A stretch of 64,000 bases of DNA from Thauera aromatica K172. Lineage in GTDB: Bacteria; Pseudomonadota; Gammaproteobacteria; Burkholderiales; Rhodocyclaceae. Made by a program: the position numbers and the translations under genes. Position 1 is the stretch's first letter. The number at the start of each line of letters is the position of its first letter. The notes beneath the pieces were generated by a model. The model saw only the letters and a program-made list of their open reading frames with translations. It was not told the origin of the DNA and did no database searches. Positions 17,538 through 26,297 of this stretch are shown piece after piece. Location: assembly GCF_003030465.1 (NCBI RefSeq), contig NZ_CP028339.1, forward strand, positions 2,418,001-2,482,000, in the 5' to 3' direction.

Positions 17538-18245
17538 TCACACGCAGACCACCCCGCGCCACAGTTCGCCGCCGAGCGTGGGCGCATGGTAGAGACCGAA
17601 CAGGCCGAAGCCGAGCACGAGCAGGCCGGACACCAGCCGCACCCTGCGGTCGCGGCTGAAGGCACGGAAACGCTGGAACAACAGGCCCGCCAGCAGCAGG
17701 TTGGGCAGCGTGCCGAGGCCGAACGCCAGCATCAGCCCGGCGCCACGCGCCCCCGAACCGGTGACCAGCGCGGTGGTGAGGATCGAATAGGTCAGCCCGC
17801 AGGGAATGAAGCCCCACAGCAACCCGAGCGGCAGGGCCTGCCGCACCGAACGCGCCGGCACGAAACGGCGAGTCGCAGGCTGGATGCGCCGCCACAGCAC
17901 ATGCCCTGCCCGCTCGATCGGCGCCAGCAAGCGGGTGAAGCCGATCAGGTAGAGCCCGAGCGCGGCCAGCATCAGGTTCGCCAGCACATACAGCGTCAGC
18001 TGCACTGGCAAGATGCCGTCATAGACCATGCCGATCGAGCCGAGTGCGCCGGCGAGCGCGCCGAGCGCCGCATACGTGGCGACACGACCGAGGTTATAGG
18101 CCAGGTGCAAGGGCCATTGCGCCCCGCCGTGCGGCGTCCGTACCTGCAGGGTGAGGGCGCCGACGATGCCGCCGCACATCGACACACAGTGCGTGCCGCC
18201 GAGCAGACCGATCAGGAAGACGGCGAAATAACCGGTTTCGGGCAT
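17538..18245 (-). CDS. DsbD_2/TauE-like membrane protein of the cco/hemN neighbourhood
   Basis: Integral membrane protein of 235 residues with about six helices. Two signature blocks are visible: GGTHCVSMCGG near residue 15 and GFIPCGLTYS near 145, each with cysteines at a helix end, as in the family often labelled sulfite exporter TauE/SafE or DsbD_2. Such proteins are commonly encoded with cbb3 oxidase assembly genes and hemN and are thought to move copper or reductant across the membrane; that role is inferred. It lies 87 bases downstream of hemN on the same strand. Confidence 0.82.
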   Translation of the reverse strand: MPETGYFAVFLIGLLGGTHCVSMCGGIVGALTLQVRTPHGGAQWPLHLAYNLGRVATYAALGALAGALGSIGMVYDGILPVQLTLYVLANLMLAALGLYLIGFTRLLAPIERAGHVLWRRIQPATRRFVPARSVRQALPLGLLWGFIPCGLTYSILTTALVTGSGARGAGLMLAFGLGTLPNLLLAGLLFQRFRAFSRDRRVRLVSGLLVLGFGLFGLYHAPTLGGELWRGVVCV

Positions 18246-18332
18246 GGGAGATTCGGGGGCGGAAATGGCCGAGCCGGCATTTTACGCCGCAGCGCAGCAC
18301 CGTGCCCGCCCCGATCGTGCCGCGAGACCGGC

Positions 18333-19724
18333 TCAGATCACCCGTGAGTAGCGTGCGCGCTCGCGATCGGCGCGCAGGTAGCGGTCGAACACCATCGCGA
18401 TGCCGCGCACCAGCAGGCGGCCGGCCGGCTGCACGGTGATCCAGTCGCCCTCGATCTTCACCAGTCCGGCCTTTTCCATTTCCTTCAGGTCGGCGAGCTC
18501 TTCGGCAAAGTAATCGCGGAAATCGACCAGATGCGCGATCTCGATCGACTGCATCGACAGCTCGAAATGGCACATCAGCGCCTGGATGATCGCGCGCCGC
18601 AGCAGATCGTCGGCGGTCAGCTCGATGCCGCGCAACACCGGCAGTTCGTCGCGATCGAGAGCGTCGTAGTATTCGTCGAGCGTCTTCACGTTCTGCGCAT
18701 ACACCGGACCGATCTTGCCGATCGCCGACACGCCGAAGGCGAGCAGGTCGCATTCGGCCTGCGTCGAATAGCCCTGGAAGTTGCGGTGCAGGCGCCCCTG
18801 GCGCTGGGCGACGGTGAGTTCGTCGTCGGGCTTGGCGAAGTGGTCCATGCCGATGTAGACATAGCCCGCTTCGGTGAGGCGGCGGATGCCCAGTTGCAGC
18901 AGCTGCAGCTTGGTGTCGGCGCTGGGCATGTCGCTGGAATGGATGCGGCGCTGCGGCTTGAACAGCCCGGGGAGGTGGGCGTAGCTGTAGAGCGAGATGC
19001 GATCGGGCGAGATCTGCAGCACCTGCTCGAGGGTGCGATTGAAGCTGATCACGTTCTGCTTGGGCAGGCCGTAGATCAGGTCCATACTGACCGACTTGAA
19101 TCCGGTCTGGCGTGCGGCATCGATGACGAGCTGGGTTTCCTCGAAGCTCTGCACGCGGTTGACCGCGCGCTGCACATCGTCGGCGAAGTCCTGCACACCG
19201 ACGCTCATGCGGTTGAAACCGAGCTCGGCGAGCAGCTTGACGGTATCGAAATCGACCTTGCGCGGATCGACTTCGATCGAGTACTCGCCGTTGGGAACCA
19301 GGGTGAAATGCTCGCGCACCGAGGCCATCAGCTGGCGCATCTCGTCGTGGGAAAGGAAGGTCGGCGTTCCGCCGCCCAGGTGAAGCTGCGTCACCTGCCG
19401 GCTTCCCTCCAGGCAGGCGGCCTGCATTTCGATCTCTTTTGCGAGATATTTCAGATACTTGGCCGAACGCCCGTGATCCTTGGTGATGATCTTGTTGCAG
19501 GCGCAGTAGTAGCAGATCGTGTTGCAGAACGGGATGTGGAAGTATAATGAAAGCGGTTTGCTTACCCCGCCGATCGCCCGCTTTGCCAGCCAGGCCTTCA
19601 GGGCATCGGCGTTGAAAGCCTCGACGAAGCGGTCCGCTGTCGGATAAGAGGTATACCGCGGCCCGTTGATGTCGAATCTACGGACCAGTTGCGGATCGAA
19701 GAGGAGTTCGTTCTGGCTTTTCAT
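18333..19724 (-). CDS. hemN: Oxygen-independent coproporphyrinogen III oxidase
   Basis: Radical SAM enzyme of 463 residues that makes protoporphyrinogen IX without oxygen, supplying heme to the oxidase cluster nearby. The iron-sulfur motif is CNTICYYCAC (Cx3Cx2C plus the extra HemN cysteine), followed by HLGGGTPTFL (SAM site) and SVGVQDF. Length and the C-terminal HemN domain (QALMCHFEL, then YLRADRERARYSRVI) match the true HemN type, not HemW. A FNR-type box at 19779-19792 lies 55 bases upstream, so induction at low oxygen is likely. The fnr gene is divergent. Confidence 0.96.
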   Translation of the reverse strand: MKSQNELLFDPQLVRRFDINGPRYTSYPTADRFVEAFNADALKAWLAKRAIGGVSKPLSLYFHIPFCNTICYYCACNKIITKDHGRSAKYLKYLAKEIEMQAACLEGSRQVTQLHLGGGTPTFLSHDEMRQLMASVREHFTLVPNGEYSIEVDPRKVDFDTVKLLAELGFNRMSVGVQDFADDVQRAVNRVQSFEETQLVIDAARQTGFKSVSMDLIYGLPKQNVISFNRTLEQVLQISPDRISLYSYAHLPGLFKPQRRIHSSDMPSADTKLQLLQLGIRRLTEAGYVYIGMDHFAKPDDELTVAQRQGRLHRNFQGYSTQAECDLLAFGVSAIGKIGPVYAQNVKTLDEYYDALDRDELPVLRGIELTADDLLRRAIIQALMCHFELSMQSIEIAHLVDFRDYFAEELADLKEMEKAGLVKIEGDWITVQPAGRLLVRGIAMVFDRYLRADRERARYSRVI

Positions 19725-19778
19725 GATCTAGCTGCTGCTGTGTGTGACGAACAATGGCAGAACGCCTGATTTTTTTGG

Positions 19779-19792
19779 TTGACGTGGGTCAA
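19779..19792 (-). promoter_or_regulatory. FNR box between hemN and fnr
   Basis: TTGAC-GTGG-GTCAA, a perfect dyad close to the TTGAT-N4-ATCAA consensus. With the centre at -41.5 towards hemN, the -12 to -7 hexamer reads CATTGT (19756-19751), an acceptable -10. No -10 is seen at the same distance towards fnr. Activation of hemN by FNR is therefore likely; repression or autoregulation of fnr is possible. Confidence 0.75.
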
Positions 19793-19857
19793 CGGGTGTG
19801 GAATGCCGGGCACCCGGAGTCTCCATCGGGGTCATTTATCGGAGAGGCCGGATTATC

Positions 19858-20604
19858 GTGCAGATGAGGGCGACAGTGCCAATTACCGTAAGCGGACTCA
19901 AGTCTGCCTGTTCGCAGTGCAATCTGGTCGAGCTGTGCCTGCCTTTCGGGCTCTCCAACCGCGAGCTGAACCGGCTCGACGAGCTCGTCGGTGCACGACG
20001 CAAGATCAAGCGCCAGCACAACCTCTACCATGCCGGCGACCCGTTCGAGGCGATCTACGCCATCCGTGCCGGATCGTTCAAGACCGACGTGCTGCTCGAA
20101 GACGGCCGCGAGCAGGTCACCGGTTTCCAGATGACCGGCGAGATCCTCGGACTGGACGGAATCAGCGCCGAAATCCACTCCTGCAATGCGGTCGCGCTCG
20201 AAGACAGCGAAGTCTGCGTGATTCCTTACGACAAGCTCGAACAGATGTCGCACGAGGTCGAAGGGCTGCAGTTGCAGTTCCACAAGGTAATGAGCCGCGA
20301 GATCGTGCGCGACCACGGGGTGATGATGCTGCTCGGCTCGATGCGCGCCGAGGAGCGCCTGGCGGCCTTCCTGCTGAACATGTCGCAGCGGTTCACCGCA
20401 CGCGGCTTTTCCGCCCAGGAGTTCAACCTGCGCATGACGCGGGAAGAAATCGGCTCCTACCTCGGCCTCAAGCTGGAAACGGTGTCGCGCGCGTTCTCGC
20501 GCTTCCAGGACGAAGGCCTGATCGCGGTGCAGCAGAAGCACGTCCGCCTGCTCGAGCCGGCGCGGCTGAAAAGCCTCATCCAGCACCAGCCGGGCGCGCG
20601 CTGA
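19858..20604 (+). CDS. fnr: FNR-type oxygen-sensing transcription regulator
   Basis: Crp/Fnr regulator of 248 residues from the GTG at 19858 (GGAGAGG ten bases upstream; an ATG two codons later is the alternative). The N-terminal C-x2-C-x5-C (CSQCNLVELC) plus a later cysteine in IHSCNAVALE give the four ligands of an oxygen-labile 4Fe-4S cluster. A cyclic-nucleotide-like beta barrel follows, then a helix-turn-helix whose recognition helix has E-T-V-S-R, the E..SR signature for TTGAT half-sites. It should control the four FNR boxes in this window (19779, 23386, 29583, 29984). Confidence 0.95.
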   Translation: MQMRATVPITVSGLKSACSQCNLVELCLPFGLSNRELNRLDELVGARRKIKRQHNLYHAGDPFEAIYAIRAGSFKTDVLLEDGREQVTGFQMTGEILGLDGISAEIHSCNAVALEDSEVCVIPYDKLEQMSHEVEGLQLQFHKVMSREIVRDHGVMMLLGSMRAEERLAAFLLNMSQRFTARGFSAQEFNLRMTREEIGSYLGLKLETVSRAFSRFQDEGLIAVQQKHVRLLEPARLKSLIQHQPGAR

Positions 20605-20636
20605 GCGCTGCCGGCAAAGGCCCTCGCCGCTCGGGA

Positions 20637-21017
20637 TCAGGCGAGGAACCCCGCCATATTCTTGGTGATGGCGATCGATACGATCCAGGCGTACACCATC
20701 AGCGCGCCAGCAAACGCGGTGGCTCGCACCGCCGGCGTCCGGCCGCGCTTGAGCGCCACGGTACCCAGGAGAATGTAGGCGATCAGCCCGAAGACTTTTG
20801 CCGTGACCCAGCCCGCCGCGAACGGGTATTGTCCGATCATCGTCGCGAGGCCGATCGCACTGAGCAGCAGCAGGCTGTCGATGACATGGGGCAGGACTCG
20901 GGTCAACCGCCGCTGGAGCAACGGATTGCCGGTAAACATCCACAGCCCGCGGAGCAGAAAACCTGCGGCGCTGAGCACCACGCAAGTCACATGAAAATGC
21001 TTGATCGTGTAGTACAT
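20637..21017 (-). CDS. SirB2-family membrane protein
   Basis: Membrane protein of 126 residues with four predicted helices, starting YYTIKHFHVTCVVLSAAGF, which fits the SirB family (named after a Salmonella invasion-gene regulator, though most members are unstudied). ATG 21017 has AGAGG upstream; an in-frame TTG six codons earlier is less likely. It lies between two Crp/Fnr regulator genes and is convergent with fnr. Function here is not known. Confidence 0.78.
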   Translation of the reverse strand: MYYTIKHFHVTCVVLSAAGFLLRGLWMFTGNPLLQRRLTRVLPHVIDSLLLLSAIGLATMIGQYPFAAGWVTAKVFGLIAYILLGTVALKRGRTPAVRATAFAGALMVYAWIVSIAITKNMAGFLA

Positions 21018-21109
21018 CCGTCCTCTTTTAACCAAAGAAACCCGTGTGCCGGTGCCAGCCCGCGCCCCGGCCTCGATTAGAATTGCGCCTCGATACGGAG
21101 AGCCCGACG

Positions 21110-21793
21110 ATGCCCCCCCATGCCCCGCTCGACATTCCTACCCTGCTCAGGCGGATCCCCCTGTTCAGCGAACTGTCCGACACCGACATCGAGCGCGTTT
21201 CGCGCTACACCCGCGAACGCCACGTCTCGCGTGGCGAAGTGCTGTTCCAGCGCGGCGACCAGCCGCACGGGTTCTACTTCGTGGTCTCGGGCCAGGTCAA
21301 GCTCGCCTTCTCGTCGTCCCAGGGAACGGAGAAAGTCGTCGAGATCATCGGCCCGATGCAAAGCTTCGGTGAAGCGGTGATGTTCATGAACCACCCCTAC
21401 CCGGTGTTTTCCGAAGCGCTCAGCGATACCGTGCTGGTACATGTCAGCCAGGCGGTGGTCAGCGAAATGATCGAACAGGACGCGACCTTCGCCAGCAAAT
21501 TGCTCGCCGGCCTGTCGATCCGGCTCCACGGCCTGATCCAGGACGTCGAAACCTACTCCCTGCGCTCGAGCATGCAGCGCGTGATCGGCTACCTGCTCCA
21601 GGTCGCCGACAGCGATGAGCCCTGCGAAATTTCGCTGCCGACGAGCAAGCAGGTGATCGCCTCCCGGCTCAACCTCACCCCCGAAACCTTGTCGCGCATC
21701 TTTCACGATTTGAGCGAAGTCGGCCTCATCAGCGTACAGGGCAAGCGCATCACCCTGCACAACCCTGCCCGCCTGTCGCGTTACAACACCTGA
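21110..21793 (+). CDS. Crp/Fnr-family regulator without iron-sulfur cysteines
   Basis: Regulator of 227 residues with a cyclic-nucleotide-like domain (about 15-135) and a helix-turn-helix (about 170-215). It lacks the N-terminal cysteine cluster of FNR. The recognition helix contains E-T-L-S-R, so it may bind the same TTGAT-type boxes as FNR. Cluster-less relatives of this kind include the Dnr/NnrR nitric-oxide regulators, a plausible but unproven role. It is encoded 93 bases upstream of SirB's start region, in the opposite direction. Confidence 0.88.
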   Translation: MPPHAPLDIPTLLRRIPLFSELSDTDIERVSRYTRERHVSRGEVLFQRGDQPHGFYFVVSGQVKLAFSSSQGTEKVVEIIGPMQSFGEAVMFMNHPYPVFSEALSDTVLVHVSQAVVSEMIEQDATFASKLLAGLSIRLHGLIQDVETYSLRSSMQRVIGYLLQVADSDEPCEISLPTSKQVIASRLNLTPETLSRIFHDLSEVGLISVQGKRITLHNPARLSRYNT

Positions 21794-21896
21794 GCACGCA
21801 GTCCCGCCCTTCCCCCCCCTGCGCCCGATCAGCCGCCCGGGCGTGCCCCAGCGACGCTCCCTCCGCGTTCGCGGCACGCCTCCTGCCCCCCCTCGC

Positions 21897-23333
21897 TCAT
21901 CGCCGCGCCTGCTCCCGGGACGACCCGTCCAGGTAGTAGGGCACCAGCGCCTCCGCCACCGTCAGGGCGGGCCAGCCGAGCTCGCGCTCGGCGGCGGCGG
22001 CAAGCGCGGCCGCCGCTTCGGTCTCGCCATGGACGACGAAGGTCCTGCGCGGCGGCGCCTCGAAATGGCGCAGCCAGTTCAGCAGCGCGGGCTGGTCGGC
22101 GTGCGCCGACAGGCCGCCGATGGTGTGGATCCGCGCCCTCACCGCGACGCGCTCGCCGAACAGGCTGACTTGGCGCGCGCCATCGACCAGGCGTCGCCCG
22201 AGGGTGCCGGCAGCCTGGAAACCGGCGATGACGACCGCGCATTCGCGGCGACCGAGGTTGTAGCGCAGATGGTGCCTGACCCGCCCTGCATCGCACATCC
22301 CGCTCGCCGAAATGATCACCAACCCGCCGCCGACGCTGTTGAGCGCCATCGACTCCTCGACGTCCTGGACGAAACGCAGCCGGAAGCAGTCCGTGTTGCG
22401 CTGCATCCAGGCGTACAGCTCACGCGTTTCGTCGTCCCACAGGTCGGCGTGAAGAACCGTGAGCTGGGTCGCCGCGGCGGCCATCGGGGAGTCGACCACG
22501 ACATCGAGCCGGTCGATGCGCCCCGAACGCACGAGATCGGCGAGCACGAACAGCATTTCCTGGGTGCGGCCAACGGCAAAAGCCGGAATGATGACGTTGC
22601 CGCCTGCCTGTTTCAGGGTGTGGTGCAGGATCGTGGCGAGTTCCGCGCACGTTTCCTCGAAGGATCGGTGCGCACGATTTCCGTAGGTGGATTCGATGCA
22701 CAGGTAGTCGGCACGGCGAATCGGAGTGGGATCCTGCAGCACCGGGCGCATCGGCTGGCCGAGGTCACCGGACACGACCAAGCTGCGCGTACGCCCGTCT
22801 TCGGCGATCTCGATCTCGATCACGGCGGAGCCCAGGATATGCCCGGCATCGCGAAAACGGCAACGCACTCCGGGCCCCGGCTCGTACGCCGTGTCGTAAG
22901 CTACGGCACGCAAACGCCCCAGGCTGGTCCGCGCCTGCTCCACGGTATATAGAGGTGTCGGCTCCACCCAGCGCCGGGCCTTGCGCGAGCGGGCATTGCG
23001 CAGTGCCCATTCGGCCTCTTTTTCCTGGATGTGCGCCGAGTCCATAAGCATGACACCGAGCAGGTCAACGGTGGCAGCGGTGGCATGGATGAGGCGTTTG
23101 TAACCGAGCGCCACCAGCCGCGGCAGCAGCCCGCTGTGATCGAGGTGAGCGTGGGTGAGGAGGACGAAGTCGATCTCCCGCGGGCCGAAGTCGAGGGCCT
23201 GCCGGTTCTTGCGCGCGGCCTCCCGTCCCCCCTGGAACAGACCGCAATCGACAAGGAAACTGCCGCCCTCGTGATCCACCCGCAGGCAGGAACCGGTCAC
23301 TTCCCCGGCCGCCCCATAAAAAGTGAGTTTCAT
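21897..23333 (-). CDS. Beta-CASP metallo-beta-lactamase-fold RNA hydrolase
   Basis: Protein of 478 residues. Metal motif THAHLDHSG near residue 58 (HxHxDH), GDLGQPMRP (metal Asp), then beta-CASP motifs: IIPAFAVGRTQEML, IISASGMCDAGR, and the final GGLSAHADQ histidine. This is the CPSF73/RNase J-like architecture of RNA-processing nucleases, here the widespread bacterial form of about 450-480 residues. The ATG at 23333 precedes MKLTFYGAAGEVTGS, the usual start. It is divergent from the universal stress gene with an FNR box between them, suggesting a role in RNA turnover at low oxygen (inference). Confidence 0.9.
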   Translation of the reverse strand: MKLTFYGAAGEVTGSCLRVDHEGGSFLVDCGLFQGGREAARKNRQALDFGPREIDFVLLTHAHLDHSGLLPRLVALGYKRLIHATAATVDLLGVMLMDSAHIQEKEAEWALRNARSRKARRWVEPTPLYTVEQARTSLGRLRAVAYDTAYEPGPGVRCRFRDAGHILGSAVIEIEIAEDGRTRSLVVSGDLGQPMRPVLQDPTPIRRADYLCIESTYGNRAHRSFEETCAELATILHHTLKQAGGNVIIPAFAVGRTQEMLFVLADLVRSGRIDRLDVVVDSPMAAAATQLTVLHADLWDDETRELYAWMQRNTDCFRLRFVQDVEESMALNSVGGGLVIISASGMCDAGRVRHHLRYNLGRRECAVVIAGFQAAGTLGRRLVDGARQVSLFGERVAVRARIHTIGGLSAHADQPALLNWLRHFEAPPRRTFVVHGETEAAAALAAAAERELGWPALTVAEALVPYYLDGSSREQARR

Positions 23334-23385
23334 GTCCGCACCTCGGCTCTGGAGGGAACTGTGCGACAGTCGATCGCATGCTTGT

Positions 23386-23429
23386 TTGATCCTCGTCAAT
23401 CATTGCAAACGGCTCGCCATCGCTATAAT
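23386..23429 (+). promoter_or_regulatory. FNR-dependent promoter of the universal stress gene
   Basis: FNR box TTGAT-CCTC-GTCAA at 23386-23399, followed by a perfect TATAAT at 23424-23429. The box centre is about 43 bases before the predicted start near 23436, within two bases of the class II position. The opposite direction shows only a weak -10. One of the clearest promoters in the window. Confidence 0.85.
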
Positions 23430-23462
23430 CGGAACACCAACAACCGAATGGGACGCGTCGCC

Positions 23463-23906
23463 ATGTTCAAGCATATCCTCGTACCGACGGATGGATCCGC
23501 CCTCTCCGAAGCGACGGTCGCTCGTGCCGTATCCTTCGCCAAGGAGGCGGGGGCGAGAATTACCTTCTTTTACGCGCAACCCGACTTCCCCATGCCGATC
23601 TACGGCGAAGGCGCCCTGATCGACCCCACGACGCCGGAGCAGTTCGCCAAGTCTGCCGCCGCCGAAGCGGAAGGCATCCTCTCGAAAGCCAAACAGACCG
23701 CCGACGCCGCCGGCGTCTCGGCCGACACTGACACCCTGGTCAACGAAGTTCCCTACGAAGCCATCATCGACGCCGCGGACCGCCACGGCTGCGATCTGAT
23801 CTTCATGGCCTCGCACGGGCGCCGCGGCATCGCCGGGCTCCTGCTCGGCAGCGAAACGCAGAAAGTGCTCACTCACAGCAAGACCCCGGTCCTGGTCTGC
23901 CGCTGA
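23463..23906 (+). CDS. Universal stress protein (UspA family)
   Basis: Protein of 147 residues with one Usp domain: FKHILVPTDGSALSE at the start and the ATP-binding motif GRRGIAGLLLGSETQKVL near the end (G-2x-G-9x-G-S type), followed by TPVLVCR. It probably binds ATP and supports survival during oxygen or energy limitation; its FNR-type promoter fits this. ATG 23463 is the first start after the TATAAT promoter. A strong terminator follows. Confidence 0.94.
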   Translation: MFKHILVPTDGSALSEATVARAVSFAKEAGARITFFYAQPDFPMPIYGEGALIDPTTPEQFAKSAAAEAEGILSKAKQTADAAGVSADTDTLVNEVPYEAIIDAADRHGCDLIFMASHGRRGIAGLLLGSETQKVLTHSKTPVLVCR

Positions 23907-23927
23907 CCGCGGCCGACGCGAACGGCG

Positions 23928-23966
23928 CAGGGCGGGAGGGCTCCGCACCGGAGCCCTCCCGCCCTG
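23928..23966 (+). terminator. Terminator after the universal stress gene
   Basis: Perfect 18-bp GC-rich stem (GGGCGGGAGGGCTCCG and its complement) with a three-base loop, followed by TTGT. It also separates the convergent cco cluster. Confidence 0.75.
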
Positions 23967-23983
23967 TTGTCGATCTCGGCGGG

Positions 23984-24220
23984 CTATTTTTTGCGGTTGA
24001 GCTGGTTCGCGGAACGCTGCAGGAAAACCGTGCCCAGGCTCGACGCCGCGCAGAGCAGCCAGAAGCAGAAGAAAGCGATCGAATACGTGGCCAGCGGCCC
24101 GAAGTCCACAGGCTCGCCGAACAGGTAGAGCGTGCGGGGATCGATCACGAGGAAAAAAACCGCTTCAGCGATGGCCGCGACCAGGAATGAGGGCCACAGC
24201 ACCTGTATCCACTTTTGCAT
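23984..24220 (-). CDS. Small two-helix membrane protein at the end of the cco cluster
   Basis: Protein of 78 residues with two hydrophobic segments (about 7-27 and 42-64) joined by a short loop, and a basic C-terminus (QLNRKK). Not a recognised Cco subunit. It follows ccoH by 52 bases on the same strand and is probably in the operon. It may be an assembly or accessory peptide of the oxidase; no function can be assigned. Confidence 0.7.
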   Translation of the reverse strand: MQKWIQVLWPSFLVAAIAEAVFFLVIDPRTLYLFGEPVDFGPLATYSIAFFCFWLLCAASSLGTVFLQRSANQLNRKK

Positions 24221-24272
24221 CGGACCTCCCTCTCGTCGTTTGCGTCATCCCGGCGTGCTTGCACGGCGGAAA

Positions 24273-24782
24273 TCACGCATCCGGAGCAATCGTGATTGCC
24301 GCCTCGGCCGGCAGGTAGGCCGTTCCGCTCATACGCCAATGACGCGCTTCGTCTTCGAGGACGAACAGCCAGCGCCCCGTACCCAGCGTCTTCAGCCCGG
24401 TCTCGAACACGCCTCCGGTCCCACTGACGACATACGACTGATCCTGCCCCCCGCGCGTCGGATGGACGATGGTCAGGACGATCCGCTGCGGCACATCGGC
24501 GGGAACTGCAGCGCGCATTTCGATGCGGATCGATTCGCTGCGCACCTGCAAGGCGGCGATCAAACCCAGCTCGCGGGCGCGCTCGACCCGTTCGATGGTG
24601 TGCACGATCGCCCGCCCTTCCTTGTAGTAATCGTCGACCACCATGCCATCGAAGGTCTTCGCCGCGATCACGAACGTGATCAGGCCGGCGATCACCGCGA
24701 TCGCGGGAAACGCGATCAGGAACCACGGCCACCCCTGGCGATACCAGGGCGGAGGCGTTTTTTCGATCAAGCTCGTATTCAT
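24273..24782 (-). CDS. ccoH: FixH/CcoH-type cbb3 oxidase assembly protein
   Basis: Single-pass membrane protein of 169 residues: a helix at about 17-40 after the conserved WYRQGWPWFL, then VVDDYYKEG, the signature of FixH proteins, and a beta-rich periplasmic domain. CcoH is needed for assembly or stability of the cbb3 oxidase. Its ATG lies just after the ccoG stop (gap of one base), so expression is coupled. Confidence 0.9.
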   Translation of the reverse strand: MNTSLIEKTPPPWYRQGWPWFLIAFPAIAVIAGLITFVIAAKTFDGMVVDDYYKEGRAIVHTIERVERARELGLIAALQVRSESIRIEMRAAVPADVPQRIVLTIVHPTRGGQDQSYVVSGTGGVFETGLKTLGTGRWLFVLEDEARHWRMSGTAYLPAEAAITIAPDA

Positions 24783-24783
24783 C

Positions 24784-26199
24784 TCAGCGCGGAATCAGGA
24801 AAGTCGTTTCTTCTCTAAGGCTCAGCCCCGGATCGTCTTCGGCGGTAATGCGAAAGGCGACGGCATTGGCGCCGGGCTGGCCGGCATCGTAGGGAGCGAG
24901 CACCTGCACGGTGAGCGCTCCGGTCGCCGCCGGAGCAACTTCGACCCGCTCTCCGCTGCCGATCCGGACTCCGGGCAGGCCGGACACTTCGAGGAGGAAG
25001 GTGCGCGGCACCTCGGTCATGTTCATCACCTGAAGGCGGTAGACATTCTCGATCAGCCCGCCTTCGATCTCGCGCCCGAGCGAAGCGCGGTCGCGGATGA
25101 TGTCCACGCGCAAGGGATCGCGCACGGCCAGCCCCCAGACGAAGGCGATGCAGACCAGCGCCAGGATGGCACCGTAAATCAGGGTGCGCGGGCGAAACAC
25201 GTGAGCGACGATTTCCTTGCGCCCCCAGTGCTTTTTGACCGCGTTTTCGGTCGAGTACCGAATCAGGCCGCGCGGGTAGTTCATCCTGTCCATCACCTGG
25301 TCGCAAGCATCGATGCACGCCGCGCAGCCGATGCATTCGTACTGGAGGCCGTCGCGGATGTCGATGCCGGTCGGGCAGACCTGGACGCAGATGCCGCAGT
25401 CGATGCAGTCGCCCTTGCCCACCGTCTTCGGATCGATGCCTTTCTTGCGCGCTCCGCGCGGCTCGCCCCGCTCCTCGTCGTAGGTGATGACGAGCGTGTC
25501 GGGATCGAACATCACCGCCTGGAAGCGTGCATACGGGCACATGTACGTGCACACCTGTTCGCGCATCACCCCCGCGAAGAGGTAGGTGAACGCCCCATAG
25601 AACAGGATCCAGAACAGTTCCCAGGGGCCGAAGCCGAACGCGGGAATGGAACGGAGCAATTCCTCAAGTGGCGAAAAATAGGCGACGAAAGTGAATCCGG
25701 TCCACAGCGAGAACACGCCCCAGGCGAGGAACTTGCTCCCGCGGCGCAGCGCCTTGGGTGCGCTCATCTCGGCCCGGTCGAGCTTTTGACGGCGGATATG
25801 GTCACCCTCGATCTTCTGCTCGATCCACATGAATATTTCGGTGTACACCGTCTGCGGACAGGCATAGCCGCACCACAAGCGGCCGGCGATCGCGGTGAAG
25901 AAGAACAGGGCATAGGCCGAGATGATCAGCAGGACGGCGAGGAAGAACACGTCCTGCGGCCAGAACACCCAGCCGAAGAGATAGAACTTGCGTTCGGCGA
26001 GGTGGAACAGCACCGCCTGCCGGTCATTCCACGACAACCAGGGCAGGCCGTAGAAGACGAGCTGGGTGATCCACACCATCGCCCAGCGCCAGTTGGCGAA
26101 CACGCCGCTGACGGCACGCACGTAAAGCTTCTTGCGCGCCGCGTAAAGCGTGTCTTGGGGAGAACTCGTTTGTGCTGGCTGTCGGGATGAGCCGCTCAT
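24784..26199 (-). CDS. ccoG: CcoG (RdxA/FixG) polyferredoxin, cbb3 oxidase maturation
   Basis: Membrane protein of 471 residues with about five helices and a ferredoxin domain carrying two CxxCxxCxxxC clusters (CIDCGICVQVCPTG and CIGCAACIDACDQ), plus an upstream CGYACPQTVYTE and CTYMCPYARFQ. The C-terminal immunoglobulin-like domain is periplasmic. CcoG reduces Cu(II) to Cu(I) during oxidase copper-site assembly in studied bacteria. It follows ccoP after a hairpin at 26238-26262, and ccoH follows directly. Confidence 0.95.
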   Translation of the reverse strand: MSGSSRQPAQTSSPQDTLYAARKKLYVRAVSGVFANWRWAMVWITQLVFYGLPWLSWNDRQAVLFHLAERKFYLFGWVFWPQDVFFLAVLLIISAYALFFFTAIAGRLWCGYACPQTVYTEIFMWIEQKIEGDHIRRQKLDRAEMSAPKALRRGSKFLAWGVFSLWTGFTFVAYFSPLEELLRSIPAFGFGPWELFWILFYGAFTYLFAGVMREQVCTYMCPYARFQAVMFDPDTLVITYDEERGEPRGARKKGIDPKTVGKGDCIDCGICVQVCPTGIDIRDGLQYECIGCAACIDACDQVMDRMNYPRGLIRYSTENAVKKHWGRKEIVAHVFRPRTLIYGAILALVCIAFVWGLAVRDPLRVDIIRDRASLGREIEGGLIENVYRLQVMNMTEVPRTFLLEVSGLPGVRIGSGERVEVAPAATGALTVQVLAPYDAGQPGANAVAFRITAEDDPGLSLREETTFLIPR

Positions 26200-26237
26200 G
26201 GTCGCCTTGCCGGTGGATGCTTGTTGTTATTGTATGA

Positions 26238-26262
26238 ACGCCCGGGAGGGCCCCCTCCTCCC
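26238..26262 (-). terminator. Hairpin between ccoP and ccoG (attenuator-like)
   Basis: Nine-base perfect stem CCCGGGAGG / CCTCCCGGG with a seven-base loop, no T-run. Position between oxidase subunits and assembly genes suggests partial termination or mRNA 3'-end protection to lower ccoGH output. Confidence 0.5.
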
Positions 26263-26297
26263 GGGATGTAACTGCGTTTACCGCTCGAGTCGGCGGA

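Noticed and set aside
17429..17659. Possible Cys-containing precursor peptide (plus strand) for the radical SAM enzyme
   Set aside because: It starts inside the enzyme's own start region on the opposite strand, then becomes the shadow of the DsbD_2-like gene. No ribosome site or leader/core pattern.
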